Positions 26,996-35,110 of a DNA stretch of 64,000 bases are shown here, piece after piece. The first letter of the stretch is position 1, and every line of letters begins with the position of its first letter. The notes beneath the pieces were generated by a model. It was not told where the DNA came from. It worked only from the letters and a program-made list of their open reading frames with translations, and did no database searches. Position numbers and translations under genes: made by a program. The DNA comes from JACCTU01 sp963798985 (GTDB taxonomy: Bacteria > Actinomycetota > Thermoleophilia > Gaiellales > Gaiellaceae), in contig CAWCVL010000008.1 in NCBI GenBank assembly GCA_963798985.1, forward strand, positions 1 to 64,000, read 5' to 3'.

Positions 26996-27754
26996 GTGAC
27001 GCCCGTGGTCGTGCGCGAGCTCGAGCTGGATCTGGACGCCTTCGAAGGGCCGTTCGACCTCCTGTTGAGCCTCGTGCTCCGAGAGGAGCTCGACCTCGCC
27101 GAGGTGGACGTCGCGGGGATCATCGTCGCCTTCATCGAGCGGCTCTCTGAACGCGAGCAACTAGACCTAGAAGTGTGCGGTGAGTTCCTCGTGCTGGTCT
27201 CGGCGCTCCTCGAGCTGAAGGCGCGCGGGCTGTTCGCAGAGGACGCCGACCTCGCCGAGCTCGAGCCCGAGGAGGCCGCGGAAGAGCTCGCGCGGCGCCT
27301 CGAGGAGTACCGGCGTATGAAGGATGCGGCCGGGTGGCTGACCGAGCGGCTCGCCGCCGAGCGCGACCGGTTCTTCCGGCTCGGGCCGGCGCCGCTCGCG
27401 CCGCGGATCGAGCGAAAGCTCGCGCCGCAGGAGCCGGAGTCGCTCGCCTCGGTGCTGCGGCTGCTCGGCCAGGAGCCGCCGAACGTCTCCCTGGCGCACA
27501 TGTCGCTTCGCTTCCCGCCGGTCTCGCAGTTCGTCGAGCGCTTCCGCGCGCTCCTGGCGCGGCGGACGCGGTTCGACTTCGAGGAGGCGGTCGAGGGGCT
27601 CTCGCGGATCGAGGTCGCCGTCGCCTTCCTCGCCCTGCTGGATCTGAAGCGCTCGAACGAGATCGCGATCGAGCAGGCGGCGCCGTTCGCGCCGATCAGG
27701 ATTTCCCATCCCGACGTCGAAAGGAACGAATCGTGGACCGTCCGCTCCGCCTGA
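26996..27754 (+). CDS. scpA: Segregation and condensation protein A
   Basis: ScpA is the kleisin subunit of the Smc-ScpAB condensin. From the GTG at 26996 the 252-residue product has the kleisin N terminus (LDAFEGPFDLLLSLVLREEL, DLAEVDVAGIIVAFIER, CGEFLVLVSALLELKARGLF) and the C-terminal winged helix (DFEEAVEGLSRIEVAVAFLA, LLDLKRSNEIAIEQAAPFAP). It overlaps scpB by 22 bp. No smc gene is in the window. Confidence 0.95.
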   Translation: MTPVVVRELELDLDAFEGPFDLLLSLVLREELDLAEVDVAGIIVAFIERLSEREQLDLEVCGEFLVLVSALLELKARGLFAEDADLAELEPEEAAEELARRLEEYRRMKDAAGWLTERLAAERDRFFRLGPAPLAPRIERKLAPQEPESLASVLRLLGQEPPNVSLAHMSLRFPPVSQFVERFRALLARRTRFDFEEAVEGLSRIEVAVAFLALLDLKRSNEIAIEQAAPFAPIRISHPDVERNESWTVRSA

Positions 27755-28335
27755 TCACCGCCAGCCCGGTCGACCAGCTCGCCCGCACGATCGAGGCGCT
27801 CCTGGTCGTGGCCTCGCAGCCCCTGACCGTGGCCGAGCTCGTCGAGGCGGCCGCGGACGACCCCGAGCGGGTTGAAACGGCGCTCGGCTTGCTGCGCGAG
27901 CGCTACAGCGAAGGGCGGAGCGGCATCGTGCTGGAGCCGGTCGCGGGCGGCTGGGCGTTCCGCGCAGCGCGCGAGGCGGCAGAGGCGTGCGGGCGGTTGT
28001 TCGAGCGGCCCGTGCAGCGGTCGCTCTCGCAGGCGTCGTTGGAGACGCTCGCGATCGTCGCGTACCTCGGGCCGTGTACGCGGCCGGACGTGGCGCGCAT
28101 TCGCGGCGTGTCGGCGGACTCGGCGGTCGCGAACCTCGTCGAGCGCGGGCTGATCTCGGAGGCGGGACGCGACGACGGCGCCGGCGGCGCGATCCGCTAC
28201 CGGACGACGCCGCTCTTCGAGCGCGTGTTCGGGCTCGAGTCGCTTTCGGAGCTGCCGCGCCTGGACGACCTCGGCGGCGACGTGAACGAGATCCGCGACC
28301 GGCTCGTGTCGGTCGCCGAGAAGCGCCCGGCCTAG
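27733..28335 (+). CDS. scpB: Segregation and condensation protein B
   Basis: ScpB binds ScpA as a dimer in the condensin complex. The 200-residue product starts at GTG 27733 (VDRPLRLITASPVDQLARTI) and contains two winged helices: EALLVVASQPLTVAELVEAA and SQASLETLAIVAYLGPCTRP with DVARIRGVSADSAVANLVER and RYRTTPLFERVFGLESLSEL, the usual ScpB signature. The overlap with scpA implies translational coupling. Confidence 0.95.
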   Translation: MDRPLRLITASPVDQLARTIEALLVVASQPLTVAELVEAAADDPERVETALGLLRERYSEGRSGIVLEPVAGGWAFRAAREAAEACGRLFERPVQRSLSQASLETLAIVAYLGPCTRPDVARIRGVSADSAVANLVERGLISEAGRDDGAGGAIRYRTTPLFERVFGLESLSELPRLDDLGGDVNEIRDRLVSVAEKRPA

Positions 28336-28348
28336 CCGGCACCGCTTC

Positions 28349-28831
28349 GTGCGCGCGCTCGCGCTGCTGAGCGTCGCCTTGCTCGTCGGAGTGGCCGCGT
28401 GGCTGCTCGTCGACCGCGCGACCACGTCCGACGTCGTCGACCGCGAGGGTCTCGTGACGCGGGTCGTCGACGGCGACACGCTGCGAGCCCAGATCGGCGG
28501 GTCGACCGAGCGCGTCCGGCTGATCGGGATCGACGCACCAGAGCGAGGCGAGTGCTACTCCACGCGCGCGACAGAGTTGCTCCGCACGCTCGCGCAGGGC
28601 ACGGTGGTCAAGATCCTGGGCGACTCGACGCAGCAGGAACGCGATCGGTACGACCGGCTACTGGCCTACGTCGTCCTCCCGGACGGGACCGACGCCGGGC
28701 AGGTCCTCCTGGTGCGCGGAGCGGCGGTCGTGTTCGAGACGAGGCCGCCGTTCGTGCGGCACGGCGAGTACGTCGCGGCGCAGGCTCGAGCGGCGCGCAC
28801 CGGCGCCGGGCTCCACAGCGCCTGTCGTTAG
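28349..28831 (+). CDS. Thermonuclease (SNase-fold) family protein, exported
   Basis: The 160-residue product has an N-terminal membrane or signal helix (ALALLSVALLVGVAAWLLVD) and a staphylococcal-nuclease OB fold: TRVVDGDTLRAQIGG (calcium-binding Asp), VRLIGIDAPERGECYSTRAT (catalytic Arg region) and RDRYDRLLAYVVLPDG (second Arg and Asp). All key residues appear present, so an active secreted Ca2+-dependent nuclease is likely. It is the last gene after lgt-scpAB. A repeat-bearing intergenic region follows its stop. Confidence 0.9.
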   Translation: MRALALLSVALLVGVAAWLLVDRATTSDVVDREGLVTRVVDGDTLRAQIGGSTERVRLIGIDAPERGECYSTRATELLRTLAQGTVVKILGDSTQQERDRYDRLLAYVVLPDGTDAGQVLLVRGAAVVFETRPPFVRHGEYVAAQARAARTGAGLHSACR

Positions 28832-28996
28832 AGGCCTGATGTGAAACTCGCGCACCTGTGGCTGGCGGCCCAGACACGGCGCATCTGAGCCCGATCGTCC
28901 GAAGCCCGTACCACCAGTACGAGCTCCGGCCGCTCGAACTCAGCTGCTTGGTCTGGCCCGTCCCCACAGGCACGTGAATTCCACATCAAGCCTCTA
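28829..28996. repeat. Long imperfect inverted repeat between convergent genes
   Basis: Starting at the stop codon of each convergent gene, both strands read TAGAGGCYTGATGTGRAAYTC, then a similar CCTGTGG...GGCCAGAC segment, about 50-60 bases in each direction. The central part is not repeated and has no open frame. A third copy of the first 16 bases follows the permease stop at 45122-45137. It may act as a two-way terminator or belong to a repeat family. Confidence 0.6.
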
Positions 28997-29944
28997 GCGG
29001 ACGTTCGGGACGACCTCGCGGCCGAGCAACTCGACCGTCTCGAGGTCTTCGTGTCGGATGTGCTGCAACATCACGCGCTCGACGCCGACGTCTTCGAGCC
29101 GGCGGAGCCCTTCGATCAGCTGCTCCGGCGTGCCCGCGGTGCCGCGGGCGCGTCCGCGCTCCAGCGCTTCTTCCGGCGACATCGTCGAGCCCCAGCGCTC
29201 CATCGAGAGGCGCGCCTTCGTGAGCAGGTCGTCCTCGTCGGTGCCCAGCAGCACACCCGTCATGACCGACATGCGGAGGGTCTTCGGGTCGCGCCCTTCG
29301 CGCTCGCACGCTTCGTCGAGCGCCTTGCGCGCTGCGACGTAGTCCTCGAGCGACGCGCCGATCACGTTGTATTCGTCGGCGAAGCGGGCGGCGGGGATTG
29401 CAGTGCCGGGCTTCGCGCGGCCGCCGACGAGCAGCGGCGGGTGCGGGTCTTGCACCGGCTTCGGCAGCGCGGGGCAGTCGACGAGGCCGTAGTGCTTCCC
29501 TTCGAACGTGACGTGCTCTTCCGTCCAGAGCCGGTGCACGATCTCGAGCTGCTCGGCGAGGTGCTCGAGTCGCTCGCGGAGCGGCGGGAACTCAAATCCA
29601 AAGGCTTCGTGCTCGAGCTCGTTCCAGCCTGCGCCCATCCCGAGCTCGACGCGGCCGTCCGAGATGTGGTCGACGGTCGCGACGGCGTTCGCGAGCACCG
29701 AGGGGTGGCGGAACGTGACCGGCGAGACGAGCGTCCCGAAGCGAAGCGTGCTCGTGCGCGCGGCGAGACCCGCGATCGTCGTCCACGCATCGTGCGCGGC
29801 GCGCTCGTGTGGGTAGGAGAACGAGAGATAGTGGTCGGAGCGGAAGAGCCCTTCGATCCCCGAGCGCTCGCACGTCTCCGCCAGTGCGACCCATTGCTCC
29901 CAGGAGACGCCCTCCTGGCCCTCGATCATCAGCGCGACCCGCAC
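28994..29944 (-). CDS. LLM-class F420- or flavin-dependent oxidoreductase
   Basis: From the GTG at 29944 (VRVALMIEGQEGVSWEQWVA) the 316-residue protein follows the luciferase-like monooxygenase barrel: ETCERSGIEGLFRSDHYLSF, TSTLRFGTLVSPVTFRHPSV, VDHISDGRVELGMGAGWNEL and PPLLVGGRAKPGTAIPAARF. The G-M-G-A-G-W-N segment binds cofactor phosphate. In this lineage most such proteins use F420. The substrate is unknown. It is followed by the inverted-repeat region and is transcribed towards the nuclease gene. Confidence 0.88.
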   Translation of the reverse strand: MRVALMIEGQEGVSWEQWVALAETCERSGIEGLFRSDHYLSFSYPHERAAHDAWTTIAGLAARTSTLRFGTLVSPVTFRHPSVLANAVATVDHISDGRVELGMGAGWNELEHEAFGFEFPPLRERLEHLAEQLEIVHRLWTEEHVTFEGKHYGLVDCPALPKPVQDPHPPLLVGGRAKPGTAIPAARFADEYNVIGASLEDYVAARKALDEACEREGRDPKTLRMSVMTGVLLGTDEDDLLTKARLSMERWGSTMSPEEALERGRARGTAGTPEQLIEGLRRLEDVGVERVMLQHIRHEDLETVELLGREVVPNVR

Positions 29945-29966
29945 CGCCGCGCACTCTAATCGCGCG

Positions 29967-30596
29967 TCAGCCCTGGTGGCCGAAGTGCGAGACCCAGATG
30001 CGGCTGTTCGCAACGCCGCGGAAGCTCGGCACGTAGACGAGCGCGATCCCCTGCTCCGTCCACTCCGGCTTGAAGAGGTTCGCGCGGTGCTCGGCCGAGT
30101 CGAGCCAGCCGAGCAGCGCGCCGCGCGGGCTCCCGGCCTCGACACTGCCCCAGGCAAGGTTCTCGCCGAAGCGACTCTGGACGTCGGTGCGGAAGTAGCC
30201 CGAGTCGGCGAAGCGCTGGCGGACGTCGAAGCCGCACGCGTCGTGCTCGAACTGGTTGCAGCGAACGATGTCGTCAGCCTTGTACTTCGCGGAGTTCATC
30301 AACGCGGGGGAGATGTTCAGCGGCCCGACGCCGGCGACGCCTCTCGCGTAGTTGAGGAGACAGAGCTCGACCTGCTCCTCGACCCGGACGCTCGCGCTGA
30401 GGTCGTCGGCGCGCGGGCACGAGGTCTCCGGTGCCACGTAGCGCGCCCACTTGCCCGAGGACTGGAGCTGCAGTTGCGCCTGTTCTGCTTGTGGCCGCTC
30501 CAGCGAGAGTTTCGTGCCGAAGTACGCGCCGACGAGCAGCACGGCGGTGACGAGAGCGATCGCAGCCCAAAGGAGACCGGAGGAGGAGCGGTCCAT
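29967..30596 (-). CDS. CAP/SCP-domain protein with N-terminal membrane anchor
   Basis: The 209-residue product has a membrane helix (SGLLWAAIALVTAVLLVGAY), then a CAP domain: VEEQVELCLLNYARGVAGVG, MNSAKYKADDIVRCNQFEHD, FGENLAWGSVEAGSPRGALL, GWLDSAEHRANLFKPEWTEQ and NSRIWVSHFGHQG. These hold the family His and Glu positions (F-x-H, G-E-N-L, S-x-x-H-R). Three or four Cys suggest disulphides outside the cell. CAP proteins bind lipids or metals, and bacterial roles are poorly known. Confidence 0.9.
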   Translation of the reverse strand: MDRSSSGLLWAAIALVTAVLLVGAYFGTKLSLERPQAEQAQLQLQSSGKWARYVAPETSCPRADDLSASVRVEEQVELCLLNYARGVAGVGPLNISPALMNSAKYKADDIVRCNQFEHDACGFDVRQRFADSGYFRTDVQSRFGENLAWGSVEAGSPRGALLGWLDSAEHRANLFKPEWTEQGIALVYVPSFRGVANSRIWVSHFGHQG

Positions 30597-30759
30597 CCCT
30601 CGTCTATCGGCGTCGGCACCTGTGGGCTTGAAGTCAGCGAATCGTCACGAGTCGGCACAGACACGTCACGTTTCCGCGGCTACCCTCAAAAGCGGGGGCA
30701 GGGCGCGAATGCGCCCCGGGGAAGGGAACTGCGGAAAGGGAAACGTGGGGCAGGCGCCG

Positions 30760-31050
30760 CTAGATGCGGCGGATGATCGCTTCCGCTTCCTCGCGTGTGA
30801 AGCCGCGGAGGGTTTCCGTGTGCTCGGCGCCGTGGCGCTGGAGCTTCATCAGGATCTCGGCAGCCTTGTCGTCGTCGGGGCACTCGAAGATCTCGACCAC
30901 GTCGTACCGGCCGAGCGTGACGTACACGCCGATCAGGCTCCCGCCGGCCTCCTGGATGATCCGCTCGCCCTCTTCGACCCGCTCCCGCCACGCTGGGAGG
31001 CCTGCCATCCCCTGGGACGTCCAGCGCATCAGCGAGATGTAGTGCGGCAT
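30760..31050 (-). CDS. GYD-domain protein
   Basis: The 96-residue product MPHYISLMRWTSQGM continues GERIIQEAGGSLIGVYVTLG, RYDVVEIFECPDDDKAAEIL and EAIIRRI. The G-R-Y-D-V-V pattern and ferredoxin-like fold define the GYD family, small dimeric proteins of unknown activity often near regulators or amino-acid genes. Between this gene and the CAP gene (30597-30759) three CRYCAC-like units 10-11 bp apart (30643, 30653, 30664) are visible but weak. Confidence 0.85.
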   Translation of the reverse strand: MPHYISLMRWTSQGMAGLPAWRERVEEGERIIQEAGGSLIGVYVTLGRYDVVEIFECPDDDKAAEILMKLQRHGAEHTETLRGFTREEAEAIIRRI

Positions 31051-31068
31051 GGGGCAATCTTATGAGCT

Positions 31069-31773
31069 GTGCGGCTGAACGCCTACCTCGCGCGCGCGGG
31101 CATCGCGTCGCGCCGAAGCGCCGACGAGCTGATCAAGGCCGGCCGGGTCACGGTGAACGGCGAGCCGGGCCAGCTGAACACGTTCGTCGAGCGGGCAGAC
31201 CGCGTCGAGGTCGACGGCCGCGCCGTCGCGCCGCAGCCGCTCGCCTACGTGCTCCTGCACAAGCCCGCCGGCGTCGTGACCACCGCCCGCGACCCTCAGC
31301 GCCGACCGACCGTCGTCGACCTCGTGCGCCACGACGTGCGCGTCGTCCCGGTCGGGCGCCTCGACGCCGACACGACCGGCGCGCTCGTGCTGACGAACGA
31401 CGGGCCGCTGGCGCACCGCCTGGCGCATCCCCGCTACGGCGTCGAGAAGATCTACGAGGTCGACGTCGAGCACGACCCGAACGGCGACCAGCTGCGACAG
31501 CTCCGCGAAGGCGTCGACCTCGACGACGGGCGCACCGCACCTGCACGCGCGAAGCGGCTCGGGCCGAACCGGATCGAGCTCGCGATCCACGAGGGTCGGA
31601 AGCATCAGGTCAAGCGCATGTGCGACGCGGTCGGGCTGCCGGTTACCCGCCTGCACCGGCCGCGGTACGCAGGTCTCGAGCTCGGCGATCTGCCTGTAGG
31701 GCAGTGGCGCGACCTCACGGATGAGGAAGTGCGGCAGCTGCGTGAGGCGACCGGAGGTAGCGTCCCGGCGTGA
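31069..31773 (+). CDS. rluB: 23S rRNA pseudouridine synthase, RluB/RsuA family
   Basis: The 234-residue enzyme has an N-terminal S4 RNA-binding domain (VRLNAYLARAGIASRRSADE, LIKAGRVTVNGEPGQLNTFV) and the synthase domain with the catalytic motif VGRLDADTTGALVLTNDGPL (Asp in G-R-L-D). Motifs YEVDVEHDP and EGRKHQVKRMCDAVGLPVTR follow. Members modify helix 89 of 23S rRNA or h18 of 16S rRNA; RluB is the more likely assignment for an actinobacterium. It overlaps corA by 4 bp. Confidence 0.92.
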   Translation: MRLNAYLARAGIASRRSADELIKAGRVTVNGEPGQLNTFVERADRVEVDGRAVAPQPLAYVLLHKPAGVVTTARDPQRRPTVVDLVRHDVRVVPVGRLDADTTGALVLTNDGPLAHRLAHPRYGVEKIYEVDVEHDPNGDQLRQLREGVDLDDGRTAPARAKRLGPNRIELAIHEGRKHQVKRMCDAVGLPVTRLHRPRYAGLELGDLPVGQWRDLTDEEVRQLREATGGSVPA

Positions 31774-32753
31774 TCGTCGACTCCGCCGTGTACAAGGACG
31801 GCAAGCGCATTGCCGAGCCCGCGAGCTTCGCGGAGCTCGCCGGCGCGGCCCGGGAGGGCGAGGGAGTGGCGTGGCTGGGGCTCCACGAGCCCACGGAGGA
31901 AGAGCTGACTTCGGTTGCTCGTGAGTTCGAGCTCCACGAGTTGGCGGTCGAGGACGCGATTCACGCCCACCAGCGACCCAAGCTCGAGTGGTACGGCGAG
32001 GTCATGTTCCTGGTCTTGCGGCCCGCTCGCTACATCGACGAGACGGAAACAGTCGAGTTCGGCGAGATCCACGTGTTCGTCGGTCCGAACTTCGTGATCA
32101 CGATCCGGCACGGTGAGGCGTCCGAGCTCGGCCGGCTTCGACAATCGCTGGAGTCTCGGCCCGACCTGTTGCGCAAGGGTCCGATGGCGATCGTCCATGC
32201 GGTCGTGGACAGAGTCGTCGACGACTACGGACCCGTCGTCGACGGGGTCGAGAACGACGTCGACGAGATCGAGTCCGAGGTCTTCGGTGGGGCTCGGAAC
32301 GTCTCGCGGCGCACGTACGAGCTGATCCGCGAGGTGATCGAGTTCAGGCGGGCGATTCACCCGCTGCCCGACATTCTCGTGCACCTCATGCGCGACCGCG
32401 ACATCGGGGACGAGGAGAAGCGCTACCTACGCGACGTGCACGACCACACGCTGCGAATTCAAGAACAAGTCGACTCCTTCCACGAGCTGCTTCGGAGCAT
32501 CCTCAGCGTCAACCTCACACTCGAGACGAAGGCGTTGAGCGAGGCGGGCAACAAGCAGAACGAAGAGGTCAAGAAGATCTCCGCGTGGGCGGCGATCCTC
32601 TTCGCGCCAACGATCGTCGGGACGGTCTACGGGATGAACTTCGACCACATGCCCGAGCTGCACTGGCGGTACGGCTACGCGATGGCGCTCGGGATGATGC
32701 TCACCGTCTCGGTCGGCCTCTATCTGCTCTTCAGACGCCGCGGCTGGATCTGA
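31770..32753 (+). CDS. corA: CorA-family magnesium/cobalt transporter
   Basis: The 327-residue protein has the large cytosolic N domain (HELAVEDAIHAHQRPKLEWY, FGEIHVFVGPNFVITIRHGE), the long stalk helices (VEFRR-like EVIEFRRAIHPLPDILVHLM, LTLETKALSEAGNKQNEEVK) and two C-terminal membrane helices joined by the selectivity motif YGMNFDHMPELHWRYGY (GMN). The last residues RRRGWI are typical. It starts within the end of rluB. Convergent trpS ends 3 bp away. Confidence 0.95.
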   Translation: MIVDSAVYKDGKRIAEPASFAELAGAAREGEGVAWLGLHEPTEEELTSVAREFELHELAVEDAIHAHQRPKLEWYGEVMFLVLRPARYIDETETVEFGEIHVFVGPNFVITIRHGEASELGRLRQSLESRPDLLRKGPMAIVHAVVDRVVDDYGPVVDGVENDVDEIESEVFGGARNVSRRTYELIREVIEFRRAIHPLPDILVHLMRDRDIGDEEKRYLRDVHDHTLRIQEQVDSFHELLRSILSVNLTLETKALSEAGNKQNEEVKKISAWAAILFAPTIVGTVYGMNFDHMPELHWRYGYAMALGMMLTVSVGLYLLFRRRGWI

Positions 32754-32756
32754 GCC

Positions 32757-33758
32757 TCAGCTCGAGCGGACGAAGCCCATCCGCTCGTACATGCGATCGA
32801 GCGTCGGGTTCGCGACAGCTGCAGCCTTCTCGGCGCCCTGCTTCATCAAACCCAACAGCGCCGCTTCGTCCGCGCGCAGCTCGCCGTAGCGCTCCCTGAA
32901 CGGCGTCAGCAACGTGACCACCGCCTCGCCCACGTCCTCCTTGAACTGCCCGTAGCCCGCGCCGTCGTAGCGCGACTCGACCTCGGCGATCGACGCGCCG
33001 GTCGCCACCGCCATGATCTCGATCAGGTTCGAGACGCCCGCCTTCTCCTCCGGGTCGTGCTTGACCTCGCGCCCGGAGTCGGTGACCGCGGTCTTGAACT
33101 TCTTCCTGATCACGTCCGGCTCGTCGATCATCCGAACGACGCCCTGCGGCGCGCCGCGCGTCGTCGACATCAGGCGCTCGGGCTCTTGGAGGTTCTTGAC
33201 GCGCGCGCCCTCCTCGGGAAAGACGCCGCGCGGCACCACGAGCGTCTCACCGAAGCGCTGGTTGAAACGTTCCGCGATGTCGCGTGTCAGCTCGACGTGC
33301 TGGCGCTGGTCGTCCCCCACCGGGACGACGTCGGTGTCGTAGAGCAGGATGTCCGCGGCCATCAGCACGGGGTACGTGAAGAGGCCCGCGGAGACGAAGT
33401 CCTGCTCGTCGGCGCGCTCCTTGAACTGCGTCATGCGCCGGAGCTCACCGAACGCCGTCACGCCTCCGAGCAGCCACGCACCTTCCGTGTGTGCGGGCAC
33501 GTGGCTCTGCACGAACACGATCGAGCGGTCGGGGTCGAGCCCGGTCGCGATCAGCCACGCGAAGACGGAGAGCGTGGACTCGCGCAGCACCTCCGGCTCG
33601 AACGGCGTCGTGATCGAGTGCATGTCGACGACGCAGAAGACGGCCTCGCCGCCCGCTGCGGACGCTTCCTCCTGCGTTCGGACGTACTGTCGAAAGCCGC
33701 CGCTGTAGTTGCCGAGCGTCTTGTCGCCCGAAGCGCGGATGCCCGAGAAGACCCTCAT
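32757..33758 (-). CDS. trpS: Tryptophanyl-tRNA synthetase
   Basis: The 333-residue class I synthetase shows the HIGH-type motif in SGIRASGDKTLGNYSGGFRQ, ATGLDPDRSIVFVQSHVPAH, DILLYDTDVVPVGDDQRQHV and, in place of KMSKS, LMSTTRGAPQG followed by IDEPDVIRKKFKTAVTDSG. The altered second signature motif (L-M-S-T-T) is seen in some bacterial TrpRS enzymes. It is the downstream partner of chorismate mutase, overlapping by 4 bp, and is divergent from the aromatic amino-acid operon, linking tryptophan charging with its synthesis. Confidence 0.95.
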   Translation of the reverse strand: MRVFSGIRASGDKTLGNYSGGFRQYVRTQEEASAAGGEAVFCVVDMHSITTPFEPEVLRESTLSVFAWLIATGLDPDRSIVFVQSHVPAHTEGAWLLGGVTAFGELRRMTQFKERADEQDFVSAGLFTYPVLMAADILLYDTDVVPVGDDQRQHVELTRDIAERFNQRFGETLVVPRGVFPEEGARVKNLQEPERLMSTTRGAPQGVVRMIDEPDVIRKKFKTAVTDSGREVKHDPEEKAGVSNLIEIMAVATGASIAEVESRYDGAGYGQFKEDVGEAVVTLLTPFRERYGELRADEAALLGLMKQGAEKAAAVANPTLDRMYERMGFVRSS

Positions 33759-34033
33759 CGCTCCAGCTCGCGCTTCGTCAGGGCGAGGATCTCCCGGTAC
33801 AGGCCGTTGAGACCTTCCTCGGTCAAGGGCCCGCGATTCGCGCGCGAGAGGTCGCGCAGGAGGGACTCTTCCTGCTGCGGGTCGACGAACTCGATCCCCT
33901 CAACCTCCTTGTGGCGCTTCAGGCGCGCGACGAGCTCGAGTCGCTTGTTGAGCGCACGAACGATCGCGCGGTCGTTGTCGGAGATCTGTCCGCGCAGCTC
34001 CTGAATCAGCCGGTCCGTGTTCTCCTCGCTCAC
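33755..34033 (-). CDS. AroQ-type chorismate mutase
   Basis: The 92-residue all-helical protein reads DRLIQELRGQISDNDRAIVR, ALNKRLELVARLKRHKEVEG, FVDPQQEESLLRDLSRANRG and LNGLYREILALTKRELE, the AroQ pattern with active-site Arg, Lys and Gln positions. It converts chorismate to prephenate for Phe and Tyr. It is divergent from aroF with only 35 bp between starts, so both are probably controlled from one short promoter region, and DAHP synthase and mutase may interact as in related bacteria. Confidence 0.9.
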   Translation of the reverse strand: MSEENTDRLIQELRGQISDNDRAIVRALNKRLELVARLKRHKEVEGIEFVDPQQEESLLRDLSRANRGPLTEEGLNGLYREILALTKRELER

Positions 34034-34068
34034 CAGGCCGCTGAGACTACCGCCCGTAGACTTGGCGA

Positions 34069-35109
34069 ATGGCCACGCAGGCGGCGCCCGAGCTGCTGAT
34101 CGTCATGGGTCCGGGCGCGACGCCCGACCAGACCGAGCACGTCGTCGCCCGCCTCGCGGAGGTGGGCGTCTCGGCGCGCGTGTCGACCGGACGCGAGGCG
34201 ACCGTGATCGGCGCGATCGGCGACCGCGACCTGCTCGCGTCGCTCCCGCTCGAGGCCTATCCGGGCGTCCACCAGGTGCTGCCGATCGTGAAGCCGTACA
34301 AACTGGTCTCGCGGGAACTCGCCGCGGACCTGACGATGATCGACTCCCTCGGGCGGCGCCTCGGCGACTCCTACTTCGGGCTGATCGCAGGGCCGTGTTC
34401 GGTCGAGACGCGCGAGCAGACGCTCGAGACGGCGCGCGTCGTCGCCGCCGCGGGCGCGACGATGCTCCGCGGCGGTGCGTTCAAGCCGCGCTCGTCGCCG
34501 TACTCCTTCCAGGGGCTCGGGCAGGCGGGGCTGGAGATCCTCGCCGAGGCGCGCGAGGTGACGGGGCTGCCGATCGTCACCGAGCTGATGGACGTACGCG
34601 ACGTCGAAGCGGTCGTCACGTGGGCCGACGTGATTCAGATCGGCGCGCGGAACATGCAGAACTTCACGCTGCTCTCCGAGGTGGGCCGCGCGGAGAAGCC
34701 CGTGCTCCTGAAGCGCTCGCCGTCGGCCTCGATCGAGGAGTTGCTGATGGCCGCCGAGTACGTGGTGCGAGAGGGGAACGATCAGGTGATGCTCTGCGAG
34801 CGCGGGATCAAGACGTTCGAGACGTCGACGCGGTACACGCTCGACATCGCGGCCGTCCCGGTGCTCAAGCAGGAGACGCACCTGCCGGTCGTCGTCGACC
34901 CTTCGCACCCGGCCGGTCGCCGGGACCTCGTGCTGCCGCTCACGCTCGCAGCAGTCGCGGCAGGCGCCGACGGCGTGATCGTCGAGGTGCACCCCGATCC
35001 CGAGCAGGCGCTCTCGGACGGGCCGCAGCAGATCCCGACCGGCGAGTTTCCCGAGTTCGCGCGCGAGGTGTTCGCGCTCGTCGAGCTGATGGGCAAGACC
35101 GCGGGTTGA
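34069..35109 (+). CDS. aroF: 3-deoxy-7-phosphoheptulonate synthase (type I beta)
   Basis: It condenses PEP and erythrose-4-phosphate in the first shikimate step. The 346-residue protein has an N-terminal ferredoxin-like regulatory domain (LLIVMGPGATPDQTEHVVAR, EATVIGAIGDRD) and a TIM barrel with GLIAGPCSVETREQ, MLRGGAFKPRSSPYSFQGLG, DVIQIGARNMQNFTLL, PVLLKRSPSASIEELL and VVVDPSHPAGRR (metal and substrate ligands). It heads a long operon that continues into tyrA, aroA and cmk. The regulatory domain suggests feedback by Tyr, Phe or prephenate. Confidence 0.95.
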   Translation: MATQAAPELLIVMGPGATPDQTEHVVARLAEVGVSARVSTGREATVIGAIGDRDLLASLPLEAYPGVHQVLPIVKPYKLVSRELAADLTMIDSLGRRLGDSYFGLIAGPCSVETREQTLETARVVAAAGATMLRGGAFKPRSSPYSFQGLGQAGLEILAEAREVTGLPIVTELMDVRDVEAVVTWADVIQIGARNMQNFTLLSEVGRAEKPVLLKRSPSASIEELLMAAEYVVREGNDQVMLCERGIKTFETSTRYTLDIAAVPVLKQETHLPVVVDPSHPAGRRDLVLPLTLAAVAAGADGVIVEVHPDPEQALSDGPQQIPTGEFPEFAREVFALVELMGKTAG

Positions 35110-35110
35110 C

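Noticed and set aside
28855..28985. tRNA-like or small RNA gene with a GTTCGAGC box
   Set aside because: No acceptor stem or cloverleaf could be folded around it; the inverted repeat between convergent genes explains the structure.
30643..30669. CGTCAC, CGGCAC and CGTCAC at 10-11 bp steps upstream of the CAP-protein gene as a third SARP array
   Set aside because: Spacing is 10 then 11 bp, the middle unit differs, and no SARP gene or related product is adjacent; too weak to call.
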